This document shows positions 17,954 through 26,350 of a stretch of 64,000 nucleotides of DNA, one piece after another. Below the pieces are notes generated by a model. It saw only the letters and a list, made by a program, of their open reading frames with translations, was not told where the DNA came from and did no database searches. The position numbers and the translations under genes are program-made. Positions within the stretch are counted from its first letter, which is position 1. Every line of letters begins with the position of its first letter. Source of the DNA: Bacteroidetes bacterium UBA1941 (lineage in GTDB: Bacteria; Bacteroidota; Bacteroidia; Chitinophagales; LD1); contig DDEZ01000007.1 of the NCBI GenBank assembly GCA_002336805.1, positions 124,001 to 188,000 on the forward strand, read 5' to 3'.

Positions 17954-18468
17954 AGGTAGCGATTTAGTACAGTATAGGTTTCTATATCCGTGCACCAGGG
18001 ATGCTGCATGATCCTGCCGGCCAGCAAAAGCAGCATCAAATAAATGCTGTAAAGACCGGCAAGCGGTATAGTCAAAGATAGCCACTGCCGGATCAGTGCA
18101 TAGGCTATCAGCACAAATATTAATCCCGCAATGTAGGAAAAGATATACTGTATAGGTGAAAACAACGGAGCAATGGCGAATAGAAACAATATATCACCGA
18201 TACCTATCATCTCGTTGATCACACTTTTCAGTCGTTTGCGTTTTAAAAAGTAGTATAACTCTAATAAACCGACCTGTACACTCAAAAAAAGAATTATGTA
18301 TAGAGAGTTATACCTGATTTCCGCCAATGCGATGCTGTTTGCAGAATACAATACTGAAACGATCAACACCGCGGCCAAAGCCCACGCTGAAATGGCCCTA
18401 TGCTTAAAGTCTTCATAAACAAAAAAAGCTAACAATCCGTTTAGCAATATATAGGCCAGCAGGTTCAT
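17950..18468 (-). CDS. Prepilin peptidase-like aspartyl protease (A24), short form
   Basis: A 172-residue polytopic membrane protein with six predicted helices. It carries the two aspartates of A24 prepilin peptidases: the first in YEDFKHRAI (about residue 20) and the second in the GxGD motif GIGDILFL (about residue 92). It should remove the leaders of the three pseudopilins encoded here. The N-terminal methyltransferase domain and its zinc cysteines, present in PilD/GspO, are absent. It therefore matches the shorter archaeal/CpaA-like form, and mature pilins may not be N-methylated by this enzyme. It lies directly between the major pseudopilin gene and gspE. Confidence 0.82.
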   Translation of the reverse strand: MNLLAYILLNGLLAFFVYEDFKHRAISAWALAAVLIVSVLYSANSIALAEIRYNSLYIILFLSVQVGLLELYYFLKRKRLKSVINEMIGIGDILFLFAIAPLFSPIQYIFSYIAGLIFVLIAYALIRQWLSLTIPLAGLYSIYLMLLLLAGRIMQHPWCTDIETYTVLNRYL

Positions 18469-18873
18469 TTAGTCCTTCTGGATCTCTTTTAGGTTTTTGT
18501 CCTGGTCTATCTCCCATGTGTCGAATACGCCATTCTGATTGAAGTCTACAATGGCAGTCGCTCTTGCCTTGAAGCTATTATTGGTAGCACTGAGTATCTC
18601 TATCTTATAGTTTGCTTCGCCGCCGTCCTTTGAGAGTTTTTGCTGTTCGAATCCTAGTTCATTGAGGTCAGAACTGTACTTGCTGTTTTGCAGGAAGTAG
18701 TTGCTTTCCAGTAGTTGAATGTGCTTAAGTTGAAGTTTGGCCTCTGTGGCTCTGGCATTAGATATGAGGGGCATCAGTGAAGGGAGCGCGATCAGAACTA
18801 GTATGCCTATAATAATGAGCACAACAAGTAGTTCATTAAGAGTAAATGCAGGTAAACGATTTGATGTCTTCAT
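18469..18873 (-). CDS. gspG: Major pseudopilin (GspG-like)
   Basis: A 134-residue pseudopilin. The leader ends at PA|FTLNELLVVLII, with the glutamate at mature position 5 and a long hydrophobic helix. The helix runs into LPSLMPLISNARATEAKLQLK, typical of GspG. Near the C-terminus DFNQNGVFDTWEIDQD resembles the calcium-binding loop of GspG, which stabilises the pseudopilus. Asn replaces the usual small or aliphatic residue at mature position 4. It is the first gene of the secretion set, 73 bases after the large YD-repeat gene. Its stop adjoins the peptidase gene directly. Confidence 0.88.
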   Translation of the reverse strand: MKTSNRLPAFTLNELLVVLIIIGILVLIALPSLMPLISNARATEAKLQLKHIQLLESNYFLQNSKYSSDLNELGFEQQKLSKDGGEANYKIEILSATNNSFKARATAIVDFNQNGVFDTWEIDQDKNLKEIQKD

Positions 18874-18946
18874 TAAATTATTTATAACTACATTTTCACT
18901 ATTCCCATTCCCAACACTTACCCTCTTCTAGACTGATTTCATAATA

Positions 18947-21900
18947 TTACAATCCGCGCGCATAATTATAGTGATTTCGGCTTACAATCTTCTCTCCGCT
19001 TGGAGTTTCCTTGTAGGTTGCCACAAGTCTTCCATTATTGTCATATTCGAATCTTGAGTACAAATTATCATTGCCTAATATATAAGTAACCTGGGCTGTA
19101 AGAGGGTCATAGACATATGAATTCACCGATGCATCTGTTGGATGGATCCTGAAGTCATCAAAATAGGACGCAGTACCGCTCACAGTAGCCCGAATACTAT
19201 TGGTAGTGCCGCCGATAGTCGTGATATCTGCTGTATATAGTTGCCAACCATTATTGTTTATTCCAGCCACCGCTGTAGCCGTCACTGTCGATGACCCAGT
19301 ATACAACTTAAATACACCAGTCCCTCCCTTTATCCAGAGACTCGCAGAATACTTTCTGGGAGCCGTTTCCTTGTCCAACTGTGCCGAGTAAATTGTCGCC
19401 TCCGAGCCGCCACCGGCAAGCATGCCCGAGCCACTATGTGCCTTATTAGAAGAAGTAGAGGCCAGATATCCAGATGCGCCCGATATCTCGCCACCAAACC
19501 AATTGCTGCCCAAGATCGGATCTTCAAAGCTCGAAGTAGCAAATCCGGTATAGGAGCTGTTCGTAGCATTTCCGATCACCATTCCATTGTCATAGCCAAT
19601 CTTAGCGGTAGCGAAATGATCATTGATATCCTTCTCTTCCAATGCCCTCGAGTAATAATCATACAAAGTGACTTCATTGGTCTTTTGCCAGCCATTGGAC
19701 TGATTGGCATGTGTCGTACCAGAATATCCGAAGGTAGTAGACGGATCACTCCAATCAAAATCCGTGAAACTAGCATAAGTTCCATCAGCATTGATTTCTC
19801 CTTTCCAGGCCCATGATTGATATTTGCGCCATATACCAGTCCCCTCCGGACAGCATGGATATGGAAACCCTCCCGAATACACGTATGTCCCTATCGCATC
19901 ATCATAATAGCGATAGCTCCAATCTTTATTCCAAGTCTGGATAGATACTGAGACTGGGTGGTAAGTACCGTTTTTTGAAGTAGAAAAATATGTGTAAGAG
20001 CCAGCTTCCTGCGTCAGCATATTTTTATTTCCGCTGGTGGCCATGGATCCCATCTGCGGATATATGGTATAGGCAGGTACTGAAACGGATTTATAGAATT
20101 CACCAAAAGAGTTTTCGGATATTATTTCAATCGGCGTGCCATTCACAGCATCATACTTAGAATAATATTTTGAATTATTCAAACCATCTTTAAACTCTGA
20201 AGTTTGAAGTAAGAAGGCCGGGTATTCTTCCTTGATAGTTTGAACCACAAAAATTGTGTCAGAGTTGACAAGGAAGTCTGACATATTTAGATTGCAGTTT
20301 GTTCCTCCGTCATTTATCCCGTTACTGAAATTCTTGACTCTCGTTTCATTAAATGCCTGCTGAATAATACCGATGCCATTCATTACCAAATTCGACGCAC
20401 TTAAATCATTATATCCGCTCTGTACATCTCTATAATCCTTATAGGTATTACTGGTTGAGCTCTCTAATTGTCCCTGATTGTTGTATATTTCGGTAGAAAT
20501 TAGCGCACCTAAAGACGCTGTTTTATCCCTTAACTTCCGTTTTCCCACCTTATATACTGCATTTGATCCTTGGGGACTGATATAGTCGTGATCGCCACCA
20601 ACTACTTCGATCATTTTTGGATCAAACGTCTGAAACCTGTGAATTGTATAGCCGGGGGCAGAGTTGCCACTTGATCCAACACTCGATACCTGCACCTGCT
20701 TGTACATAACATTTGGGGGAGGTATCAATCTTGAATAATAAATCAGCTCAGAAAAATTGCTGTATATCGCTTTTCTATATTCTGCTTCGCCAGTTTTGCT
20801 AGCCTCCTCAAAATAGGAACCAAGCCCGTCTCCCATTGCATTGTTATTAAAGAAATGGTCTATCCATGTGGTATCGTAGTGTACCGGTGTCATAGAAGAT
20901 GGCTCGTAGGTGGTGACGCCATAGCTTTCATTTGCACCATCATAGGAGTAAACCGAAGCTCCTAGCACGGCATTGTTGTTATCAAGTAGCGACAATTGCC
21001 TTACGCGCAACCCGCCTCCCCAGAGTTTTGCACCTTTTTTATCAGAGACGATGAACCCAGACTGGATGAATGGTGCATCATAATGAAAAATAAGATCATT
21101 TGTATGAGTAGGCTGAGAGATAAGGAGTGTGTACGAATCATTAGGTATAGGTGTAGTCAAAACACTATATAAGGAAGTCGAACTCACGGTCACACTGTGG
21201 GTGCTTACAGCAGTCACAGTGCAGGCATCATCTGACTTAGTCCTAAAGTGCAAATACTTGTCAGACGTACAGTTGTTATTGCCCTGCGCAGCGGCAGTTT
21301 CCCATACATTCCCATTGATTTCGTGGCCTACATCGATCAATTCCAGGCACAAAGAGATTTTATCACCTACAGAAAATAATGAACTCGGATCGAGATCACT
21401 GACAAGAGGGATTGTTATATTATTATTAGCCGCTTGAATGTGTTTCTCATCCACTGCCAGCATGATTTTATTGCTGTAGGTAGGAACTCCATAGTTATCA
21501 GGCTCGTATTTTATTTGGATCTTGGCTCCGACAGGTGTAGTGATTTGACGCAAAGACCACACATCGGTTGCTTTGGCAGAGACATCTGAGGTCCTCCTGT
21601 CTGCATCCTGATTATACCCCGCCACTTTAATATCTGGTTTATAGTATCCCCATTGATCATACAGATCTTTGTTATACGGAGGGTTTTTGGTTTCTGTAAA
21701 AGTGTAATTTGAAAAAGTCGCACTGGGAATATTAATATTACTTACGAATGAAACAGTAAATTGATTGGTCCCGATCAAAGCTTTAAGGAATAAATAGTAA
21801 TGCCCTCCTGATCCGTTGCTGACCTTTAAAATATCGCCAGGCTGCTGGCTGCTGCCACTAACAAGAAGAGTACCTGATTTTTCACCAGCATTGATGGCTG

Positions 21901-24619
21901 TTAGACTACATGTTCCAGATTTCGGATCCGGCAAGTCATAATCAAACAAGATGGAAGGGGCTACCTTCTGGGCACCACGTCCTAGTATGTCTATAGATTT
22001 CAAAGTCAACTTACCACCTATAGGAACTGTTCTTGGTTGGCTTTGAGGATATTGCCAATAAGAATACCAAGAAGCAAAGTCTGAAAAATTTTGATAGACG
22101 CTATTATTGTCATAACTATTGGGTATTTCGGGACATAAAGGATTGGCATCATCATATATAAAATCCACGGCCTTCATACATTTACTAAACAGTTCGTTCT
22201 GATACCCATCATAGTCATGAATATCCAAAACCTTTTCGCCATTATGCAGCTTAGTATAAACTAGCGTTTCACTGTTTCCATTATAATTGACTTTTGTCGG
22301 ATAATCACTGCTAAACGGAGCACTATGAGAACGAAGCGTACTTTCATTATCTATTTGATATAGATCGCTCTTCTTTAGTAACAAGATTTTTGATAATTTT
22401 AAAGATGATACTGGCAGTTCGATCCCGTTTTGCGCCATGGCCACTAAACCTGACGCATCATTATCTTGTGAAAATCCAGATGGATTGAATCCCTCTTTGG
22501 TAGAACTCTTGCCATCTGTTCTGATATCTTTGTAGAAAAGTGCTATATGCGACTGAGTTTCTACAGATGATAAATAATATATTTCTTTATGCCCGCTAGA
22601 ATAATTTTCTCTTAACCCATCAATATCGATGCTTTGTCCTTCACCAGGAGAGCGCCATTTGTAATCGTCCGCCCATTTGTCATATTTAAATTTTACCCAA
22701 TAGCCCAAATCATTATCATCTAATTTGCCGTTAGGACCGTTTGAATTCCCTCCCTTATCAACAAAATCCGGCCCCGTTATAGCCGTAAGAAGCCAAGTAT
22801 AGGCATACGGTGCATTTTTTCTAATCTCAGTATATTGTTCTCCGAGGTTTTTACTTATTACTGATGTCTTTTCGTATTCTAAGAATTCATAAACGGGCAA
22901 AGAATAGTAGTATGTCACACCATTAGCATTTGTAATAGCAATGCATCTAATTTGTTTTCCAATATTAACCCCATTTAATGTATGATCAGGTAAATTGCTA
23001 GGACCATCATAATCAATAAACTGTTGAGACCCTTGCATATCATTTGTATACCAGCGAATATATTTGCTTCCTGGAATGGTACCAGGAGACCCATTGCTAC
23101 CACTACAGATTCCATGGGTTGAATTAGGAGAATTAAATGCTGGAAGGTTATTAGCATCTATCGCAGGAGAAGGACTACCTGTGCTATTTGTCCAATAATT
23201 ACTATTTGACAGGTCGCCCTTAAAGCGAAAATTAACTGTCGAGGTTGTTGTATTAAACTGAGTGTGCGGCTTTGTTGTACAATGTGGATCATCATAACTG
23301 TTTGAAACAATCCATCCGGTTTTCCTTATATCTCCAGAAGATCGTGTCATTGATATATTATCAAAAATATAAGGTTCTATCGCACCTGCGAGTCCTTGAC
23401 CTGTGACATTATAAGCATCAAAATCTGGCAAAGAACCTCCGAGTTGATAGGTGGGGTCACTATTATTTATAGCCTCCGTTGGCTTGTGATATACAGCATC
23501 TAACATCGAATAGAAGTCATAATCATTAGCAGCCCAAGTCCAGGAGCTTGACGGAGACTGGCTAATAGTATGATCTGTTGCACATTGTCCATAATCGGGT
23601 GCATACAGAGCCCCCCAGGTAGTGGAGTAGGTTCTGTCGTCAAGCCAATAACGTGTATAAGACTTACCAAAGCTAAATGCTATTTGCATTCCAGCATACC
23701 AAAAAATTGGTAAGCTAAAGCCGGAGCTATGAGAACTTGTTGAAATCTTACCAGTTTGGGAACTGCCGCCACCATTAGAATATCCGCCAACATTCCAGCC
23801 ACTACTATTACCATCGCAAGCAAGCGAGTAACCCAAGGCTTGACCATAACTAGTATTGAGTCCTATACCTATGCTCCCACCTGATCTGCCATCAAAAGTA
23901 CGTGTCATGGACATACTTCCTCCTAAGCTGAGTCCTGCCCCCAATCCTATACCAGCTTGCATACTAACAGTATAGCTGCCGGCAGTAGAATATGAAACTC
24001 CGATACCAGCCTTCATTCCCCCTGCGCTAATTCCTACATCTGCTCCGAAATTTGCATTGATATTCTGACCCTTATAAGTATCGTGGCTGATTTCGATTCC
24101 CGCAGTGGCACCAATTTGAGCTGGCCCTATGCCGTACCCAAATGAAAAGCCGTAATTTTGGACTGTAGTTTCACCTCCAGACCAATAAGTGTGAGTCTCA
24201 GTGTAAGGATTCAATGGAATATCGTCAGCCTGTGTAGATGACATTGGAAACAAGGTGCGATCCAGCCATGTATCATCTGGCGTTCCATTTACATCACGAT
24301 TAATTTCCCCAACATTTAGATTCCAGCCGAGGCCAGTCCAAGAGGCTTCCTGTCCGGTCTTGATCCCCCCATGATAGAATAGGCTGATAGGGTAGCTGCC
24401 GGCAGGTCCTGGGACCTCAAGTAAGGGTATCGAATATGTAAAATCACCAGTCTGCATTTGGACCATGTCGGTCACATCAACTGGCTCAAATGATGCAACC
24501 TCGGGAGTAGTAGGTCCGGACGTCAAAGCGTAAGAAACAGTAGGCAGGAAGACCGATTGCAGTAGTTCTATCATTAGAAAAACTGCTATCAGCTTTCTGA
24601 ATTTGCGTATTGTCTTCAT
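18947..24619 (-). CDS. Large secreted SpvB/RHS-type YD-repeat protein without toxin tip
   Basis: An 1890-residue exported protein with an N-terminal signal region (about residues 12-32). A conserved N-terminal module follows, with FEPVDVTDMVQMQTGDF, SYPISLFYHGGI and ASWTGLGWNLNVGEI (about residues 42-110). This is typical of Bacteroidota YD-repeat proteins and resembles the start of SpvB/TcB. A glycine-rich stretch at about 170-320 (for example GIGLGAGLSLGGSMS) looks like a beta barrel or sheet. A lectin-like module is present near 1690-1830. YD-type repeats (FEYDNNGRLVATYKETPSGE) occur only at the very end. There is no RHS core motif and no toxin domain. It may form the shell half of a cocoon with the 2876-residue RHS protein, which is inference. 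Confidence 0.8.
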   Translation of the reverse strand: MKTIRKFRKLIAVFLMIELLQSVFLPTVSYALTSGPTTPEVASFEPVDVTDMVQMQTGDFTYSIPLLEVPGPAGSYPISLFYHGGIKTGQEASWTGLGWNLNVGEINRDVNGTPDDTWLDRTLFPMSSTQADDIPLNPYTETHTYWSGGETTVQNYGFSFGYGIGPAQIGATAGIEISHDTYKGQNINANFGADVGISAGGMKAGIGVSYSTAGSYTVSMQAGIGLGAGLSLGGSMSMTRTFDGRSGGSIGIGLNTSYGQALGYSLACDGNSSGWNVGGYSNGGGSSQTGKISTSSHSSGFSLPIFWYAGMQIAFSFGKSYTRYWLDDRTYSTTWGALYAPDYGQCATDHTISQSPSSSWTWAANDYDFYSMLDAVYHKPTEAINNSDPTYQLGGSLPDFDAYNVTGQGLAGAIEPYIFDNISMTRSSGDIRKTGWIVSNSYDDPHCTTKPHTQFNTTTSTVNFRFKGDLSNSNYWTNSTGSPSPAIDANNLPAFNSPNSTHGICSGSNGSPGTIPGSKYIRWYTNDMQGSQQFIDYDGPSNLPDHTLNGVNIGKQIRCIAITNANGVTYYYSLPVYEFLEYEKTSVISKNLGEQYTEIRKNAPYAYTWLLTAITGPDFVDKGGNSNGPNGKLDDNDLGYWVKFKYDKWADDYKWRSPGEGQSIDIDGLRENYSSGHKEIYYLSSVETQSHIALFYKDIRTDGKSSTKEGFNPSGFSQDNDASGLVAMAQNGIELPVSSLKLSKILLLKKSDLYQIDNESTLRSHSAPFSSDYPTKVNYNGNSETLVYTKLHNGEKVLDIHDYDGYQNELFSKCMKAVDFIYDDANPLCPEIPNSYDNNSVYQNFSDFASWYSYWQYPQSQPRTVPIGGKLTLKSIDILGRGAQKVAPSILFDYDLPDPKSGTCSLTAINAGEKSGTLLVSGSSQQPGDILKVSNGSGGHYYLFLKALIGTNQFTVSFVSNINIPSATFSNYTFTETKNPPYNKDLYDQWGYYKPDIKVAGYNQDADRRTSDVSAKATDVWSLRQITTPVGAKIQIKYEPDNYGVPTYSNKIMLAVDEKHIQAANNNITIPLVSDLDPSSLFSVGDKISLCLELIDVGHEINGNVWETAAAQGNNNCTSDKYLHFRTKSDDACTVTAVSTHSVTVSSTSLYSVLTTPIPNDSYTLLISQPTHTNDLIFHYDAPFIQSGFIVSDKKGAKLWGGGLRVRQLSLLDNNNAVLGASVYSYDGANESYGVTTYEPSSMTPVHYDTTWIDHFFNNNAMGDGLGSYFEEASKTGEAEYRKAIYSNFSELIYYSRLIPPPNVMYKQVQVSSVGSSGNSAPGYTIHRFQTFDPKMIEVVGGDHDYISPQGSNAVYKVGKRKLRDKTASLGALISTEIYNNQGQLESSTSNTYKDYRDVQSGYNDLSASNLVMNGIGIIQQAFNETRVKNFSNGINDGGTNCNLNMSDFLVNSDTIFVVQTIKEEYPAFLLQTSEFKDGLNNSKYYSKYDAVNGTPIEIISENSFGEFYKSVSVPAYTIYPQMGSMATSGNKNMLTQEAGSYTYFSTSKNGTYHPVSVSIQTWNKDWSYRYYDDAIGTYVYSGGFPYPCCPEGTGIWRKYQSWAWKGEINADGTYASFTDFDWSDPSTTFGYSGTTHANQSNGWQKTNEVTLYDYYSRALEEKDINDHFATAKIGYDNGMVIGNATNSSYTGFATSSFEDPILGSNWFGGEISGASGYLASTSSNKAHSGSGMLAGGGSEATIYSAQLDKETAPRKYSASLWIKGGTGVFKLYTGSSTVTATAVAGINNNGWQLYTADITTIGGTTNSIRATVSGTASYFDDFRIHPTDASVNSYVYDPLTAQVTYILGNDNLYSRFEYDNNGRLVATYKETPSGEKIVSRNHYNYARGL

Positions 24620-24636
24620 GAGTAAATTTTTATAGA

Positions 24637-25257
24637 TCAGTTCAAAGTATTTTTAAAGTCGAGGGGTGGTATGGCTAATATATCTCTTTTGTCAAATGTA
24701 AATTTATTGGTACCGATGCCTAGTCCGAAATCCTCGATATTAAGCGTAAGCTCCCTATCATCCGCTGCAGTATCCTTTTTGAAGACAAACAACAGGTCGG
24801 TAGAGGCAGCCAAGCCATACATACGTGGATAGATATAGTCCACAAAGGGTATCGTGTCGCTATGCTCGTTTACCAAGAATATGTGCTCACCCATATTAAA
24901 CATTAGCTCATTCATCTCAGCATTCAGTTCCTGCCGACCAGAGGTTGTCATCAATACCTCTTTGCCAGATCTGCTTATATTGATTACAAAATAGTCATAG
25001 CCACCAAAGTCTTTTCTGGCCTGCTCCAGGTCTTGCATCGTATATTTGCCCTTTCCTTGCACATCCTGCAGTATGATCAGGTCATTAGGCTTGTAGGATA
25101 CTGTCAGCTTTACATCACCTATCTCCCGCTCCTTTTTCAATCCATGCCCTTCATTAGCAATGTATGATTGCAATTCTCTTTCCGTCACGGTATGGCGGCC
25201 ACAGCCGGTGATAAGGCACACCAGTGAATGTATCAATATGGTACTCCGGATACTCAC
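24637..25257 (-). CDS. Predicted lipoprotein of unknown function
   Basis: A 206-residue protein starting with a GTG that overlaps the stop of the Skp-like gene (GTGA). The N-terminus MSIRSTILIHSLVCLITGC is a lipoprotein signal with the lipobox cysteine at residue 19. The mature part is acidic and mixed alpha/beta, with no domain I recognise (for example GGYDYFVINISRSGKEVL and NIEDFGLGIGTNKFTF). It sits 17 bases upstream of the large SpvB-like gene. A role as an assembly factor or anchor for the YD-repeat proteins is a guess from position only. Confidence 0.65.
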   Translation of the reverse strand: MSIRSTILIHSLVCLITGCGRHTVTERELQSYIANEGHGLKKEREIGDVKLTVSYKPNDLIILQDVQGKGKYTMQDLEQARKDFGGYDYFVINISRSGKEVLMTTSGRQELNAEMNELMFNMGEHIFLVNEHSDTIPFVDYIYPRMYGLAASTDLLFVFKKDTAADDRELTLNIEDFGLGIGTNKFTFDKRDILAIPPLDFKNTLN

Positions 25258-25823
25258 TTTTTGCCGCTGTATTCTTTATTCAGCCCTTCCAGTACCACGT
25301 CAGTAAGGTCTATCGACTTATCGGCATAGACTATATTGCCGCTGGTGGTGCCAAATATGATGGTGTAGTGGTTGTCCTTGCCATAGCGCTCGAGGTAGGC
25401 ATTGATCTGCTTGATGGCGCCATCAGAGAGCTTTGATTGCTCCTGCTGGGCCTGGCCTTTCAGCGCCTGCTGGTACTGCACCATCTGCTGCTGTTTGTTT
25501 TTCAGCAGGTCCTCGGCCATGCTGCGCTCACGCGCAGACATCCCTGCCTGCTCTTTCTCATACTTCTGCAGGCTGGCTTGCATCTCGCTACCCATGGTAT
25601 CTATATTAGCCTGCCAGACGTGGCTCTGCTCTTCGTATTTCTTCCGGGCATCTATCATGCCCTGATATTTCTCCATGATGATGCCGGTATTGACGTATGC
25701 CTTTTTGTCACGCCATATGAACACATACACTATAAGAGCAATGATGAGGCATAGGGAAATGATGGAGATTACAGTAGGCAAAGATATTGATTTCTTTGAG
25801 GGGGCATTATCGCTGTTTTTCAC
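25254..25823 (-). CDS. Skp/OmpH-like periplasmic chaperone-type protein with membrane anchor
   Basis: A 189-residue protein with an N-terminal membrane helix at about residues 15-38 (TVISIISLCLIIALIVYVFI). A long coiled-coil arm of roughly 100 residues follows, rich in Gln, Lys and Glu. The C-terminal body GNIVYADKSIDLTDVVLEGLN is the signature end of the OmpH/Skp family. Soluble Skp escorts unfolded outer-membrane proteins through the periplasm. Here the uncleaved helix suggests membrane tethering. Its position between the immunity gene and the lipoprotein gene, in an operon with two giant exported proteins, suggests a dedicated chaperone for them (inference). Confidence 0.8.
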   Translation of the reverse strand: MKNSDNAPSKKSISLPTVISIISLCLIIALIVYVFIWRDKKAYVNTGIIMEKYQGMIDARKKYEEQSHVWQANIDTMGSEMQASLQKYEKEQAGMSARERSMAEDLLKNKQQQMVQYQQALKGQAQQEQSKLSDGAIKQINAYLERYGKDNHYTIIFGTTSGNIVYADKSIDLTDVVLEGLNKEYSGKK

Positions 25824-25882
25824 AAAATCGATGTTTAGTTAATTAGAATTTATAAAGAGATTATATTAAAACTATGCAAGAG

Positions 25883-26341
25883 CTATAATTCGGCATTCCT
25901 ATTTTCAAACTCACCTATCCATTTACCTAATAATAGGGCTTCTTCCTTTGTAATTCGTCCATCTTGCCGAGCGAAACCAATATTGTCTTGAGCATATTCG
26001 TATTCAAATCGATTGGCTATCTTTTTTCTTTTAAATATTTTTTTGAGTAAGTCCTTTCCTTCATAATTTATACCTTCCTCTTTGAGTCTCTTCCAGAAAA
26101 AAATGGCTCTATCACCGTGATCATTATAAAAAACACTAAGCAGATTTTGTTTTAAATATTTTAAACTTGTAAGATTGCGATAATTTCTCTCTGGAAAAAG
26201 ACACATCTGTTTCCATTCTTTCATCTCTCGAACTGCAATTAATTGTCCTTCTACATCGCTATCAGGGTGTTTTTCCCATGTCTCAATTGCTAAATCGATT
26301 GCGCGTGCCAAAAGCTTTGATTCTATTTCATATTTATCCAT
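25883..26341 (-). CDS. Predicted immunity protein for the RHS toxin
   Basis: A 152-residue soluble protein with no signal peptide, mostly helical and charged. Recognisable stretches are AIDLAIETWEKHPDSD and GRITKEEALLLGKWIGEFE. The gene begins ten bases after the stop of the RHS gene with the GIY-YIG tip, on the same strand. This is the standard place for the cognate immunity gene of a polymorphic toxin. I do not recognise a named immunity family. The call rests on position, size and cytoplasmic character. If correct, it binds and blocks the nuclease tip to protect the producer and its kin. Confidence 0.65.
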   Translation of the reverse strand: MDKYEIESKLLARAIDLAIETWEKHPDSDVEGQLIAVREMKEWKQMCLFPERNYRNLTSLKYLKQNLLSVFYNDHGDRAIFFWKRLKEEGINYEGKDLLKKIFKRKKIANRFEYEYAQDNIGFARQDGRITKEEALLLGKWIGEFENRNAEL

Positions 26342-26350
26342 ATAGTTGTT

